From Aphanomyces cochlioides (lineage: Eukaryota; Oomycota; Saprolegniomycetes; Saprolegniales; Verrucalvaceae), in the NCBI GenBank assembly GCA_019828595.1, contig JAHQRK010000016.1, forward strand, positions 248,001 to 312,000: a stretch of DNA of 64,000 bases. Direction: 5' to 3'. The first letter of the stretch is position 1; every line of letters starts with the position of its first letter. The notes beneath the pieces were generated by a model, which saw nothing but the letters and a program-made list of their open reading frames with translations, searched no databases and was not told where the DNA came from. A program made the position numbers and the translations under genes. This document shows, piece after piece, positions 21,761-33,438 of this stretch.

Positions 21761-22211
21761 GAGTTGCAAAATGGCTGTCCGGATAACTTTGAATAGCAAA
21801 GTGGAATATCGAGTTGGTTATAAACTTTATTGGCTATTAGACTACGACGTATAAATGGACAGTTCATCGATATCATACAGCTGAGCTAACACTGTAAGTA
21901 GAATTAACGTTCTCCAGTGGGTTGTCGACACTAGCATGGCGACTTGTTGTGCACAACGACTCATATTGAGGCGGATAACTTAGTGGCGGGAGAGTGTATA
22001 AGCCAATTAACTTTCTCATTTCATGTATTTTTATCCAACCAAATATACTATTTAGACTACGTCCTTAACTTTTCTTATCCACATTTGTGCTAGATGCTAT
22101 CAATTCTATTCACCTACGCTACCAAGTCTTCAAGTAGTAACATCACGGACTACCTTGTTGACGTCGTTTGGACGACAAATTTCCTAATTTCCTGTGGTTT
22201 TGAGGTCACAT
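21761..22211. other. intergenic, AT-rich, upstream of zinc-finger gene
   Basis: No gene recognised. It separates the divergent gene start at 21760 from the 611-bp satellite array. The last base (T at 22211) directly precedes the TC that opens the first unit. Confidence 0.5.
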
Positions 22212-25200
22212 TCTATTACTTAAAGCACTAACGCAACACGTACGTACGAGACTAAGTACGAGAATAATTTTTACATACAAACGTCAAGTCAACAAATGAG
22301 CAATTTTTATATACTTTATCCAAGTACAAAATGAGCAATTTTGATATACTTTATCCAAACGTTATCATGTTCTTACAAATATATACACTGTGTTGTTGTG
22401 GAATTGCCGTGACTTCCTGGATCAAGTCCAATACCATCGTACCGATGAATTGGACGATAAATCCTCGAGATTAGCTAACCCCAAACTACGCACCTTATAC
22501 TTAGATTCAACGTTACAGTATTACAAGATGAAGAAGTACGTGGTTGTCAACCAACGATGACCTCGATCTACTCATCGATCGCACAGATTGTGCAATCTGA
22601 ACTTGGGTATATGATTTATCTCCTGACGAAAAAAAATATTCGTCAGTCAACAGTAGCCAATCAGAATGCTCGGCGTTAACTTATTTTTTTACTTCGAACT
22701 GGGCCTGAATCAAATTCAAAATTCATAGTATGGCTTCAAACGTTTCATGTGTGTGATCAAATCTTTGTTTTTTCCATAGCAAAAACGCTCCACCCAGGGG
22801 CGTAGCCCTGGCCTCGCCCTAGTGTATTACTTAAAGCTCTAACGCAACACGTAAGTACGAGACTAAGTACGAGAGTAATTTTTACATACAAACGTCAAGT
22901 CAACAAATGAGCAATTTTTATATACTTTATCCAAGTACAAAATGAGCAATTTTGATATACTTTATCCAAACGTTATCATGTTCTTACAAATATATACACT
23001 GTGTTGTTGTGGAATTGCCGTGACTTCCTGGATCAAGTCCAATACCATCGTACCGATGAATTGGACGATAAATCCTCGAGATTAGCTAACCCCAAACTAC
23101 GCACCTTATACTTAGATTCAACGTTACAGTATTACAAGATGAAGAAGTACGTGGTTGTCAACCAACGATGACCTCGATCTACTCATCGATCGCACAGATT
23201 GTGCAATCTGAACTTGGGTATATGATTTATCTCCTGACGAAAAAAAATATTCGTCAGTCAACAGTAGCCAATCAGAATGCTCGGCGTTAACTTATTTTTT
23301 TACTTCGAACTGGGCCTGAATCAAATTCAAAATTCATAGTATGGCTTCAAACGTTTCATGTGTGTGATCAAATCTTTGTTTTTTCCATAGCAAAAACGCT
23401 CCACCCAGGGGCGTAGCCCTGGCCTCGCCCTAGTGTATTACTTAAAGCTCTAACGCAACACGTAAGTACGAGACTAAGTACGAGAGTAATTTTTACATAC
23501 AAACGTCAAGTCAACAAATGAGCAATTTTTATATACTTTATCCAAGTACAAAATGAGCAATTTTGATATACTTTATCCAAACGTTATCATGTTCTTACAA
23601 ATATATACACTGTGTTGTTGTGGAATTGCCGTGACTTCCTGGATCAAGTCCAATACCATCGTACCGATGAATTGGACGATAAATCCTCGAGATTAGCTAA
23701 CCCCAAACTACGCACCTTATACTTAGATTCAACGTTACAGTATTACAAGATGAAGAAGTACGTGGTTGTCAACCAACGATGACCTCGATCTACTCATCGA
23801 TCGCACAGATTGTGCAATCTGAACTTGGGTATATGATTTATCTCCTGACGAAAAAAAATATTCGTCAGTCAACAGTAGCCAATCAGAATGCTCGGCGTTA
23901 ACTTATTTTTTTACTTCGAACTGGGCCTGAATCAAATTCAAAATTCATAGTATGGCTTCAAACGTTTCATGTGTGTGATCAAATCTTTGTTTTTTCCATA
24001 GCAAAAACGCTCCACCCAGGGGCGTAGCCCTGACCTCGCCCTAGTGTATTACTTAAAGCTCTAACGCAACACGTAAGTACGAGACTAAGTACGAGAGTAA
24101 TTTTTACATACAAACGTCAAGTCAACAAATGAGCAATTTTTATATACTTTATCCAAGTACAAAATGAGCAATTTTGATATACTTTATCCAAACGTTATCA
24201 TGTTCTTACAAATATATACACTGTGTTGTTGTGGAATTGCCGTGACTTCCTGGATCAAGTCCAATACCATCGTACCGATGAATTGGACGATAAATCCTCG
24301 AGATTAGCTAACCCCAAACTACGCACCTTATACTTAGATTCAACGTTACAGTATTACAAGATGAAGAAGTACGTGGTTGTCAACCAACGATGACCTCGAT
24401 CTACTCATCGATCGCACAGATTGTGCAATCTGAACTTGGGTATATGATTTATCTCCTGACGAAAAAAAATATTCGTCAGTCAACAGTAGCCAATCAGAAT
24501 GCTCGGCGTTAACTTATTTTTTTACTTCGAACTGGGCCTGAATCAAATTCAAAATTCATAGTATGGCTTCAAACGTTTCATGTGTGTGATCAAATCTTTG
24601 TTTTTTCCATAGCAAAAACGCTCCACCCAGGGGCGTAGCCCTGGCCTCGCCCTAGTGTATTACTTAAAGCTCTAACGCAACACGTAAGTACGAGACTAAG
24701 TACGAGAGTAATTTTTACATACAAACGTCAAGTCAACAAATGAGCAATTTTTATATACTTTATCCAAGTACAAAATGAGCAATTTTGATATACTTTATCC
24801 AAACGTTATCATGTTCTTACAAATATATACACTGTGTTGTTGTGGAATTGCCGTGACTTCCTGGATCAAGTCCAATACCATCGTACCGATGAATTGGACG
24901 ATAAATCCTCGAGATTAGCTAACCCCAAACTACGCACCTTATACTTAGATTCAACGTTACAGTATTACAAGATGAAGAAGTACGTGGTTGTCAACCAACG
25001 ATGACCTCGATCTACTCATCGATCGCACAGATTGTGCAATCTGAACTTGGGTATATGATTTATCTCCTGACGAAAAAAAATATTCGTCAGTCAACAGTAG
25101 CCAATCAGAATGCTCGGCGTTAACTTATTTTTTTACTTCGAACTGGGCCTGAATCAAATTCAAAATTCATAGTATGGCTTCAAACGTTTCATGTGTGTGA

Positions 25201-25877
25201 TCAAATCTTTGTTTTTTCCATAGCAAAAACGCTCCACCCAGGGGCGTAGCCCTGGCCTCGCCCTAGTGTATTACTTAAAGCTCTAACGCAACACGTAAGT
25301 ACGAGACTAAGTACGAGAGTAATTTTTACATACAAACGTCAAGTCAACAAATGAGCAATTTTTATATACTTTATCCAAGTACAAAATGAGCAATTTTGAT
25401 ATACTTTATCCAAACGTTATCATGTTCTTACAAATATATACACTGTGTTGTTGTGGAATTGCCGTGACTTCCTGGATCAAGTCCAATACCATCGTACCGA
25501 TGAATTGGACGATAAATCCTCGAGATTAGCTAACCCCAAACTACGCACCTTATACTTAGATTCAACGTTACAGTATTACAAGATGAAGAAGTACGTGGTT
25601 GTCAACCAACGATGACCTCGATCTACTCATCGATCGCACAGATTGTGCAATCTGAACTTGGGTATATGATTTATCTCCTGACGAAAAAAAATATTCGTCA
25701 GTCAACAGTAGCCAATCAGAATGCTCGGCGTTAACTTATTTTTTTACTTCGAACTGGGCCTGAATCAAATTCAAAATTCATAGTATGGCTTCAAACGTTT
25801 CATGTGTGTGATCAAATCTTTGTTTTTTCCATAGCAAAAACGCTCCACCCAGGGGCGTAGCCCTGGCCTCACCCTAG
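22212..25877 (+). repeat. tandem array, six copies of a 611-bp unit
   Basis: The period is exactly 611 bp: units at 22212, 22823, 23434, 24045, 24656 and 25267. Units 2-6 are almost identical; unit 1 differs at several positions near its left edge. Each unit contains two near-identical copies of a block of about 35 bp around GAGCAATTTTxATATACTTTATCC, a hairpin CAGATT-GTGC-AATCTG (22584-22599 in unit 1), a second hairpin CTGACGAA/TTCGTCAG (22623-22646), and near its right edge a GC-rich hairpin CCAGGGGC/GCCCTGG (22794-22811), 7 nt, then CTAG. There is no ORF of note. The near-identity implies recent amplification or homogenisation. Confidence 0.95.
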
Positions 25878-26035
25878 TGTATTACTTAAAGCTCTAACGC
25901 AACACGTAAATACGAGAGTAATTTTTACATACAAACGTCAAGTCAAAAAAGGAGTAATTTTTATATACTTATTCCAAGTACAAAAATGAGTAATTCTTAC
26001 ATACAAACGCCAAGTCAAAAAAGAGTAATTTGAGA
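25878..26035 (+). repeat. partial, diverged seventh satellite unit
   Basis: Begins like the other units (TGTATTACTTAAAGCTC) but then carries deletions and substitutions and repeats the ACATACAAACG[TC]CAAGTCAA motif. It fades out near 26035. It marks the decayed right edge of the array. Confidence 0.75.
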
Positions 26036-26937
26036 CAAGTTCGTTCGTAATAGTCAGCACTTCCAACCAACATCAACTAATTTGACCACTCAAGGTTGTA
26101 TTGCCGATATCCATGGCAAATATCCATTTGGTGTGATGTTGTCAATTATTTGGTGTGTTGCTCAATACTTGGTGTCATGTTTGTCACGATGTAACCCATG
26201 TTGCTGGACGTGCCAGTTGTCGATAATATTAATAATCAAACAATTCCACATACAAAATGAAAATATTGTCCTACTATTTAAAATAATACCTGCCAAAGAT
26301 GAGATGGATGGCAGTTGGGTTTTTCTGGGACGATGCAAGGTGAGATGCATGTCTTAGGATAGCTTCACTCGGGCAGAAAAGGCCGCTGAATAAGCGGTCA
26401 ACACACTGTGCAGTAGGGTGACGAGCCCTTTCTGCCACTTTAAGCCATACTCTGGCCAGAGGCTTGGACTCCGAAAGGCGAATTCCGACGCGATATGCGA
26501 ATGTTACGAAGTAGGGCCTTTTTGGCTCGAAATACCGGACATTTTCATAGAGCAGCCAGGGACAGCTAAAACGTGTGTTTTTACTGTATTTTCATATTGA
26601 CTTTGGACGAGTAAATCCTCTCCCCATAGTTCAACTTTTTACAGTAAGGGGACAATGTGTAACGTTGGTTACCACTATTGCAACTGATGGTGCTACTTTT
26701 CTTGACGGAGTACCACTGTTGATAGTGGGCCTACGGCGAGTAGATTGAATCACTTAAGGGGTGTTGCATGAATACTTAGCAGGTGTATTACCCAGTATCA
26801 AAGTTTCAACTCATTGGATGTACGAGTTCAAAACGCGATATTAAACAAAGTGATGTTTAATAAATTCCGCGAATTCTGTACGATTTATGAAAGAAATGAG
26901 TAGTATTTTCTGGCAAACCACATTATGTTAAGCTTAA
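26036..26937. other. intergenic; contains a foldable stretch at 26372-26436
   Basis: No convincing gene; the ORF at 26082-26357 has no recognisable features. GGCAGAAAAGG (26372-26382) can pair with CCCTTTCTGCC (26426-26436), with one mismatch. They enclose an immediate hairpin CCGCT-gaata-AGCGG (26383-26397) and a weaker CAC/GTG arm. This would be a small three-way junction. Whether it is transcribed is unknown. Confidence 0.35.
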
Positions 26938-27796
26938 GTGGCGGGACACATATCCACAGTATTTTTACGATCCAATCACATTATCATTTTTGTGTTGATG
27001 TTTTTGTATGAACATTTGTCTGACGCAGTTTTCTGCGTAGAAAATAACAACTACTCGGCCTCTAAGAAAGGCAAAGGCAATGGCAATCATGACAATCAAG
27101 GACATGCGATCGATAACTCCGAACCTGGCAAGCAAGCAAAGCGGAATGAAGTGCATACTACCGAACAAGAGTCTGCATCAACTGGAGCTAATGGCTGGGC
27201 TGTGGATGACGATGCCTTGAATCAGGGCAATATTAACGACGAGGCGGCTATGAGAAAGGCCAAGAAGGCGGAGTACAACAAACGTGCTCGCGAAAAGAAA
27301 CGGCAAGCTATCCTAAATGAAGTCGACGAAGAGGTGGCAATGGAAAAATCCAAAAAGGCGGAGTACAACAATCGTGGTCGCGAAAAGAAACGGCAAGCTC
27401 TCCTGGAAGAGGTCGACAAATCCAAAAAGGCGGAGTACAACAATCGTGCTCGCGAAAAGAAACGGCATGCTATCGTGGAAGACTTCGACAAAGAGGTGGC
27501 TATGAAAAGATCCAACAAGGCGGAATACAACAAACGTGCTCGCGAAAAAAAAACACAACACTGAGGTTGCGAATCAAGGGCGGGGTGCCATCATTTTGCA
27601 CCATACGGACATGGATAAGAGCGACGAGGAGGAAACCAAGGAGGGAGAAGACGGAATCCATTATCACGCTCAAAGTGACCATCATCTCAAGATTCTGGCA
27701 GCTCAGGAGCAAGAAGATCGCGAGCGCAGAGTTGACAATCGAAGGATCTATGCTGCACAACAAAACAGGGAAACTATTGAGGCCAATTCGAAGTAA
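26938..27796 (+). pseudogene. Lys/Arg-rich repeat protein with possible signal peptide, frameshifted at an A9 run
   Basis: The ORF 26938-27564 encodes a hydrophobic N-terminus (HIIIFVLMFLYEHLSDAVFC) that could be a signal peptide or anchor. A hydrophilic spacer follows, then four tandem repeats of 24-30 residues built on SKKAEYNNRAREKKRQA. The repeat core resembles a basic leucine-zipper basic region (N-x-R-A-R-E-K-K). At 27545-27553 a run of nine A shifts the frame; the continuing frame (to 27796) reads HNTEVANQGRG and ends in an acidic tail (SDEEETKEGEDG, later QEDRERRVDNRR). It could be a once-intact gene broken by slippage in the homopolymer, or a real gene with a sequencing error. Family not recognised. 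Confidence 0.5.
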
Positions 27797-27919
27797 CATA
27801 AGAAAGAAGTGAATAAGGAGTGCGAAGTAAATGCCGTCTCCTTAGTTTCAAAATAATATGATCTCTGATTGGATAATTTATTTTTCTTTCGGTACGAGTC
27901 GACGGTTTTTTGGTCAGGA

Positions 27920-28133
27920 CATGATTTATCTCCTGACGAAAAAAAATATTCGTCAGTCAACAGTAGCCAATCAGAATGCTCGGCGTTAACTTATTTTTTT
28001 TACTTCGAACTGGGCCTGAATCAAATTCAAAATTCATAGTATGGCTTCAAACGTTTCATGTGTGTGAGCAAATCTTTGTTATTTCCAAAGCAAAACGCTC
28101 CACCCAGGGGCGTAGCCCTGGCCTCACCCTAGT
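27920..28133 (+). repeat. 5'-truncated solo copy of the 611-bp unit
   Basis: Matches the last third of the satellite unit, from ATGATTTATCTCCTGACGAA to the terminal GGCGTAGCCCTGG ... CTAG, with a few differences. It stops exactly at CTAG followed by T, where the array continues TGTATTAC and this copy continues TTAAAAG. This independently fixes the 3' boundary of the unit. Confidence 0.85.
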
Positions 28134-28729
28134 TAAAAGTTAATCCTAGCCAACGAGGGCAATCGCCCGACCCTGTGAAAGTAAAGGCTGGTGGCATTTT
28201 CATGTACTGCAAGCGATTTGTCCTCGTAAGCTTTCATTAACGAGATAAAATCAAGAATTGACGAGATAGCCCATTAAAGAGATATCTTGGTGAAATACGA
28301 TCAAAGAAGCCCTTTGGAATGGCCTCGGTAGGTACCAAGTTAGCTGCTCAAGTGTCCTTGGGGCGATTTGCACCAAGTCGTCAAACAAAAAGCTCAGCCA
28401 ACTCTGTTTCGATCCAAAGGGTCTAAATCAAAGCCCATGATTTCGCACAAACGGGCCTTTCATCGATGATTTGCTTGGAAAAACAATTATATTAAATATT
28501 ATGGAGAAATCGTTTGATTTCACACGGACCGCATCGGGCATGTGTTCAACCAATGCCGATAGGCTCGACGTCTAGTAGCGTTCAAGGCACGGCTTCAGGA
28601 CTTGATAAAACTGGAATGAGCAGGTAAAATTTCGTGCTCCCACTTGGTCCAGACTTTGGATGACATATTTGTAGACAGTTGTTCCACCATCGAGCTTGAT
28701 ATTTGACGAAGATATGTGCAAGCGATCTT
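28134..28729. other. no gene recognised
   Basis: No ORF with recognisable content. It is the 3' flank of the ankyrin relic that follows. Confidence 0.5.
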
Positions 28730-29087
28730 CACTTAAAATATCTGCTCGAAAATTGTTGATTGCAACGAGTAATCTTCCTGTCGCACTTCTTCACTCGACT
28801 TGTTTTCAAAAACTTTTATCGCAGAGATCGATTGAATATGTCGAAGGGCTACTTTTTGGGCGATCAATTGCAAATGTTGAGTATTTTTATCGTCCGACAA
28901 CCACATGGTCTCTCTGTATGACGCTGAAATCCTTGGATGTGTCTGCCTTGGAGTAAGTTTCCCATCGTAATTCTTCCGTGGAAAGAGTTGCATACCAGTC
29001 CATACCAGAGATTGAAACCATGTACTCTGCTTCATCTACAACATCTGTTGGTACAAATGGTGCAATTTCCGACCCCATGGAGTATGC
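28730..29087 (-). pseudogene. C-terminal relic of large ankyrin family, cut by gypsy element 1
   Basis: In two frames, the minus strand reads YMVSISGMDWYATLS ... TEELRWETYS, then SISAIKVFENKS ... SEEVRQEDYS. These are the two C-terminal GLEBS-like motifs of the family. Everything upstream is replaced by the gypsy element at about 29088. The end of the integrase ORF runs out of frame into this relic, which shows the junction directly. The rest of this ankyrin copy was not found on the far side of the retroelement. Confidence 0.7.
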
Positions 29088-31035
29088 TCGGCTCCTCTTC
29101 GACTGGGATATCAAACTCGTTCTGCCTCATCATACTCATCCGGGCGAGGTGTAACCGATCTCGTTCGAACTCATACACCAAGACTGACGGTGGCAACAGA
29201 ATTGAAGCAATCCATATCCAAGGGCCATTGTTCTCCAGCTGCACTTCGTACTCTTTGACATTGTTGACATATCGTATGTCTCGGATGCCAAATAGCTGTT
29301 GATCATCTGGGTCTAGTTCAAATGAATCGGGGGGAAAATAGAGCCCTTCGTCGAAGTCCACTGGTGGTTGATTCTCGAGGATGTCAGCCGGTCTGAGTTG
29401 GAACAGCCGTTGTAGCTTCAATCGTGAGTCATGAACCTCAGCGTGGAACCGATGGTTCTTCAGCGCCAATCTTCCCCGGATTTCTAACACACTGGCATAG
29501 TCATGCTTCTTTTCCAGCACTCGGAATGGTCCGTGCCACAGGTGAGCCAGCTTCTTCTTTACGCCGGGCTTAACTTGGTCCATGTAGACCCACACCAGAT
29601 CACCCACTTTGATCCGTTCGTCTACTGCTTCAGGTAATCGGGCGTTGTGTGCTTCTGCTCGCTGGGTCACAGCTTGCTGGAGCAGCTCGTGAGCGATAGC
29701 TCGGCAAAACAAGTGCTGTTGGTGTAGTTGTGATCGCCACCGATGAGCTTTGTGGTCGCCATTTCTGGTGGATGGGAGGCTAGCAGTAATCGTCGTAAAG
29801 GGATCCCATCCATGCATAAGGAAGAATGGCGTATCTCCACGCGTAGCCGAGGGGGTAGTGTTGATCGCAAACGTCAGTCTCACTGCGTACTCATCCCAAT
29901 CTCGCTGTTGAGGGTCGGCCACATATAACTTCACCGATCTGACTAAGGTCTGGATCGCTCTCTCAGCTGTCCCATTTGCTTGGGGACGGTAGGCAAAGGT
30001 GGGCATAGATCCTTGGCCGATCATTTTCATGAAGTGAGTGAACACCTCGCTCATGAACGAGGGTTCACGATCATGGCGGACTTCTTTACACGCACCGAAC
30101 CGGATGAACACCGTTTCCTCAAATGCTTTTGCTAGAGTGTGGGCAGCTCGATCGGGGGTTGGCTTGCACAGGACATATCCCGTGAAGTTGTCGACAAACA
30201 CCACCAACTGTGCATTTCCTTCGAAAGATCGGGGAAGGTCAGTGGCAATATCGAAATTGATCAGCTCCATAGGTCCTTGTGGTACGAGATTGCCAGGTGA
30301 TCGAGCTTGGATAGTCGGTGGTGGTCCTCCAGAGGTGCATATTTCGCAGGCAGCGATGTAGTTTTTCGCATCCGTGTACATACCAGCCCAATAAAAGTGC
30401 TTCCTCAGCCGTTCGTAGGTAGCATGAAACTTGAAGTGGCCTCCTTCGACGCTGTCATGGCAGTGGTGGAGTACGGTTGGTATCAATTCAGTGGGTATGA
30501 CTAAGCTCCAAACCAGAACAGGCAGGTTGCTCCTTCGGTTGGTCCAGTTCAGCCGGAAAAGGGCTCCTTCTTCGCCAACCTCGTACATTCCAGCTTCTTT
30601 GCTGGCTGTCGAGCACTCTTCTGACGATAATTCTGCCAAGTCTCCGCGTAGAAAACGCTTGATAACCCACCATTTTCGCTCTCGGTCTTGTGCTAAGCTC
30701 ACTCGGAGGAGTCGAATTTGCATGTTCAGCCCCACAGTCTTCGAGATTGGCCTCGGATGAGTGAACGCGAAGACATTTCTCGCCTCACTTTGCAGATCGT
30801 TGGGCTCTAGTTGCGGCTGAAGGAGTTCTACCAGCAGATTTTTCGCTCGGATATCATCCAGATCATTCGGGGTAAGCTCAGAAATCTCCTTGCGGGCCAT
30901 TAGACCCATGGAGGCTAGGTGGTCTGCACTGCCATTCCATTGCAGGATGTGGTGATACTCTACTCGAGACAGTTGTCGCTCCAAGGTCCGTAAGTCATTG
31001 AGTTGGTTCTGTAGATGCTGTTGCTTGCACTGCAT
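29088..31035 (-). pseudogene. pol: integrase region of gypsy element 1 (ORF about 650 aa)
   Basis: The long open frame starts with the end of the second RNase H (WNGSADHLASMG). The integrase zinc-binding region has HHCHDSVEGGHFKFHATYER and CEICTSGG. The catalytic triad is D (INFDIATDLP), D (VRHDREPSF) and E (RPQANGTAERAIQ). The chromodomain-like tail includes IRDIRYVNNVKEYEVQLENN followed by GPWIWIASILLPPSVLVYEF. The frame then crosses into antisense ankyrin sequence at about 29088, so the last 18 codons of the ORF are not retroelement. Confidence 0.85.
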
Positions 31036-32106
31036 CCATTCAAGAGCTTGTGAATCACCAGCTTGGAGTCGCCAAATACATGCAAAGTTTGGATGCCTTG
31101 TTTGATGGCAGCTCGGAGCACGGCCTTAGCAACTTCGTATTCAGCCACGTTGACAGTCGCATCTTGGCAACAGCCGGCACCAGCCCACACAATACTCCAT
31201 TCAGGCAACTTCCAAATGGCAGCGCCCCAACTTCCGAATCGCTCTTTCACCTTGATGGCACCGTCGAATGTAGCAATATAGCCTTGGTCGTTCTCGGTGA
31301 AGGTTGGCATCTTTACTTGGCGAGGCTGCAAGCCAACCTTGGACCGGTTGGGCTCATACAAAGCCAATTTCTCGCAGGTCGTCTCGTCCGGCGGATGGAG
31401 GGTTTCAGTCAACATAATCGGTAGGTTCCATCGGCCATCCAATTCTTCCACAGGGACCACTTTGATTGTCCATGGAGCTAACATGGCAGCCCAGTGTAGG
31501 TTCTCAGCTTTGGCTTGCTTGTCTTTTAGCAACCATTTCATAAGACCAAACCGAGTGTACACCACAATGGTCCGCCCTCGGACTTCGAAGAAGCAAGTCT
31601 TCAGCACACCAGGCCAGGATCTCCTTCGCCCAACCTTCATACCGGGTTTCGCCACCCTTTAGTACTCGTCCGCAAAACCAAATTGGGTGCAGCACGCCTT
31701 CGTCCTCCTGGCAAACAGTCGCAGAGATAGCCCAATTTGTAGTATATATGAGCACGTGGACTTCTTTGCCAGGAGCTGCGTGTTTGAGAGTTGGTAGGTT
31801 GGCGAAAGCCGACTTCAGTTCGTCAAAGGCCAATTTGGCCGTGTCTGAGACCACGCCGGCTTCTATATCCTCACGGGATATTTCATAGAGACTGCTGGCT
31901 TTGGTGGCGTAGTTCTCGACGAGCCTCGAGTAAAAGTTCAGGGAACCCAGAAAAGATTGGACGGCTTGTAGTGAGGTGGGAAACTCCAGATTGATCAGCT
32001 TCTCTAAACCTTTGGGTCTCGCAGAGAGGCCTCGTCTTGAAATCCAGTGGCCAAGAAACTCAATCTCACATTTGCCAAACTTGCTCTTGGACGCGCTAAT
32101 GCTCAC
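30960..32106 (-). pseudogene. pol: RT connection and two RNase H domains of gypsy element 1
   Basis: 32106-31504 carries LGHWISRRGLSARPKGLEKL, FLGSLNFYSRLVENYA and the gypsy RNase H start TTNWAISATVCQEDEGVLHP. 31655-30960 carries a second RNase H with ATFDGAIKVKERFGSWGAAI, a conserved Glu (DATVNVAEYEVA) and Asp (VFGDSKLVIHKLL). The last catalytic Asp lies across another frame break near 31020 (WNGSADHLASMG in the integrase frame). Confidence 0.8.
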
Positions 32107-32124
32107 ATTGAAGTAAGTAAGGCG

Positions 32125-33221
32125 TCATAAAATTCGGTTCGTCAGCTCGACCACACCATCCCAAGTCTCTGCTCCATCGCTAATGTAGTCTGCAAAAGAA
32201 GTACGGTTGGCGACAGGGGGCATGCTCTCTTCTGGGTACTTGTAATTGATCTTGAACATGTCCCTGGGTTCACCATCTTCATCGAGGTCGGCTACACCAG
32301 GGGGTAAGTCAACAAAGCCGAACAAAGCATTGGTAATCATCCTCTGGTAGATCATCGGAGCATTCTTGAGACCTTGAGCCATGCGGGTCCACTCGAAGTG
32401 ACCCAGAGGGCAAATGAACGCGCTAATCAATCGAGCGCGTCGAGTCGATCTCACAACTCAAAAGCCACTGGCGTTGTCCAAAGATAGAAACCATTGCACG
32501 GCGTCAAAGTTGGCGAGCATGCTGTCCAGCGTGGGCATGGGGGATAAGAGCAGCGATTGCAAGTCGTTGATGGCTCGGTAATCAATGATAACCGAATGTC
32601 CTTGCCGCCCTTTTTGAGGACGATGACGATCGGCGATGCCCATGGCGACTTCGAAAACGTGATCAACCCATATTCGAGCAGCCCCTTCAGTAATTCGAAC
32701 AATTGCTTGAGATGTTCAGGGCGAACTCGTCTTGCTCGTTGTGCAATAGGTCTGGCATTCCCCACGTCGATGTCACAAACTGCTCCTCTTGCTGCAGGTG
32801 GCAGACCGTTGCCAGACTGGATAAAGTAGGTCATGTACTTCGACAGCACTGCTTTCATCTTCTCTTTGTCTTCAGTGGTCTGATCGGGTTCCCCATAGTC
32901 AAGGTCTTCTAATCGTATGGGCGTATGATCTGGTGTGATCTCGGGTATGAACGCAAGTTGAGCTTCTATCTCCTCCGTAGTCATATCGATCCCTTCCTTC
33001 ACAACCACTTCTGGATCGAACTTGCTTTGGTCAAGGTCGGGTACAGCCTGCAAAGAGAAGATTTGAGGGCCAGACGGCTCCCAAATATCATTGTCATGGT
33101 GTTCCTTGGTCGGTACAGGTTCTTCTGTGATTGCAATTGACATAGTAGACGTCTTCCTCAGCAAAGGCAGCTCTCCGTCGTGGGTTTTGAGGGTCGTGGG
33201 CCATTCTTTAGACTCCATCAA
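32125..33221 (-). pseudogene. pol: reverse transcriptase region of gypsy element 1
   Basis: Contains SGNGLPPAARGAVCDIDVGN, FSKSPWASPIVIVLKKGGKD, then after a one-base loss near 32590 IDYRAINDLQ and PMPTLDSMLANFDAVQWFLS. Further on (32454-32125) come FEWTRMAQGLKNAPMIYQRM and the catalytic box FADY, where element 2 has FADD. Loss of the second Asp would abolish polymerase activity. Confidence 0.8.
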
Positions 33222-33438
33222 TGAGGTAGAGTTCTCAGGTCCTGTGTTCTGTGCCGCTTGTTTTTCAGGAAACGACTCGTGAACGTGCCTTCATAGACCT
33301 CGTCTTCCCATACCCGATAGCGGTTGCTATCTTTGCGAACCATTCTTGCATCAAGTGGTCGTTCGCCACGCTCTGTGATGGCTCCAATTCTGGTTCGAGG
33401 TAATAGACTAATTCCGTGAGAGCCTAGGTTTGTTATCC

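Noticed and set aside
22212..25877. CRISPR-like array
   Set aside because: Units are 611 bp with no short repeat and spacer alternation, and the genome is eukaryotic.
29032..29087. C-terminal residues of the integrase ORF of gypsy element 1
   Set aside because: The last 18 codons are ankyrin-relic DNA read out of frame, not part of pol.
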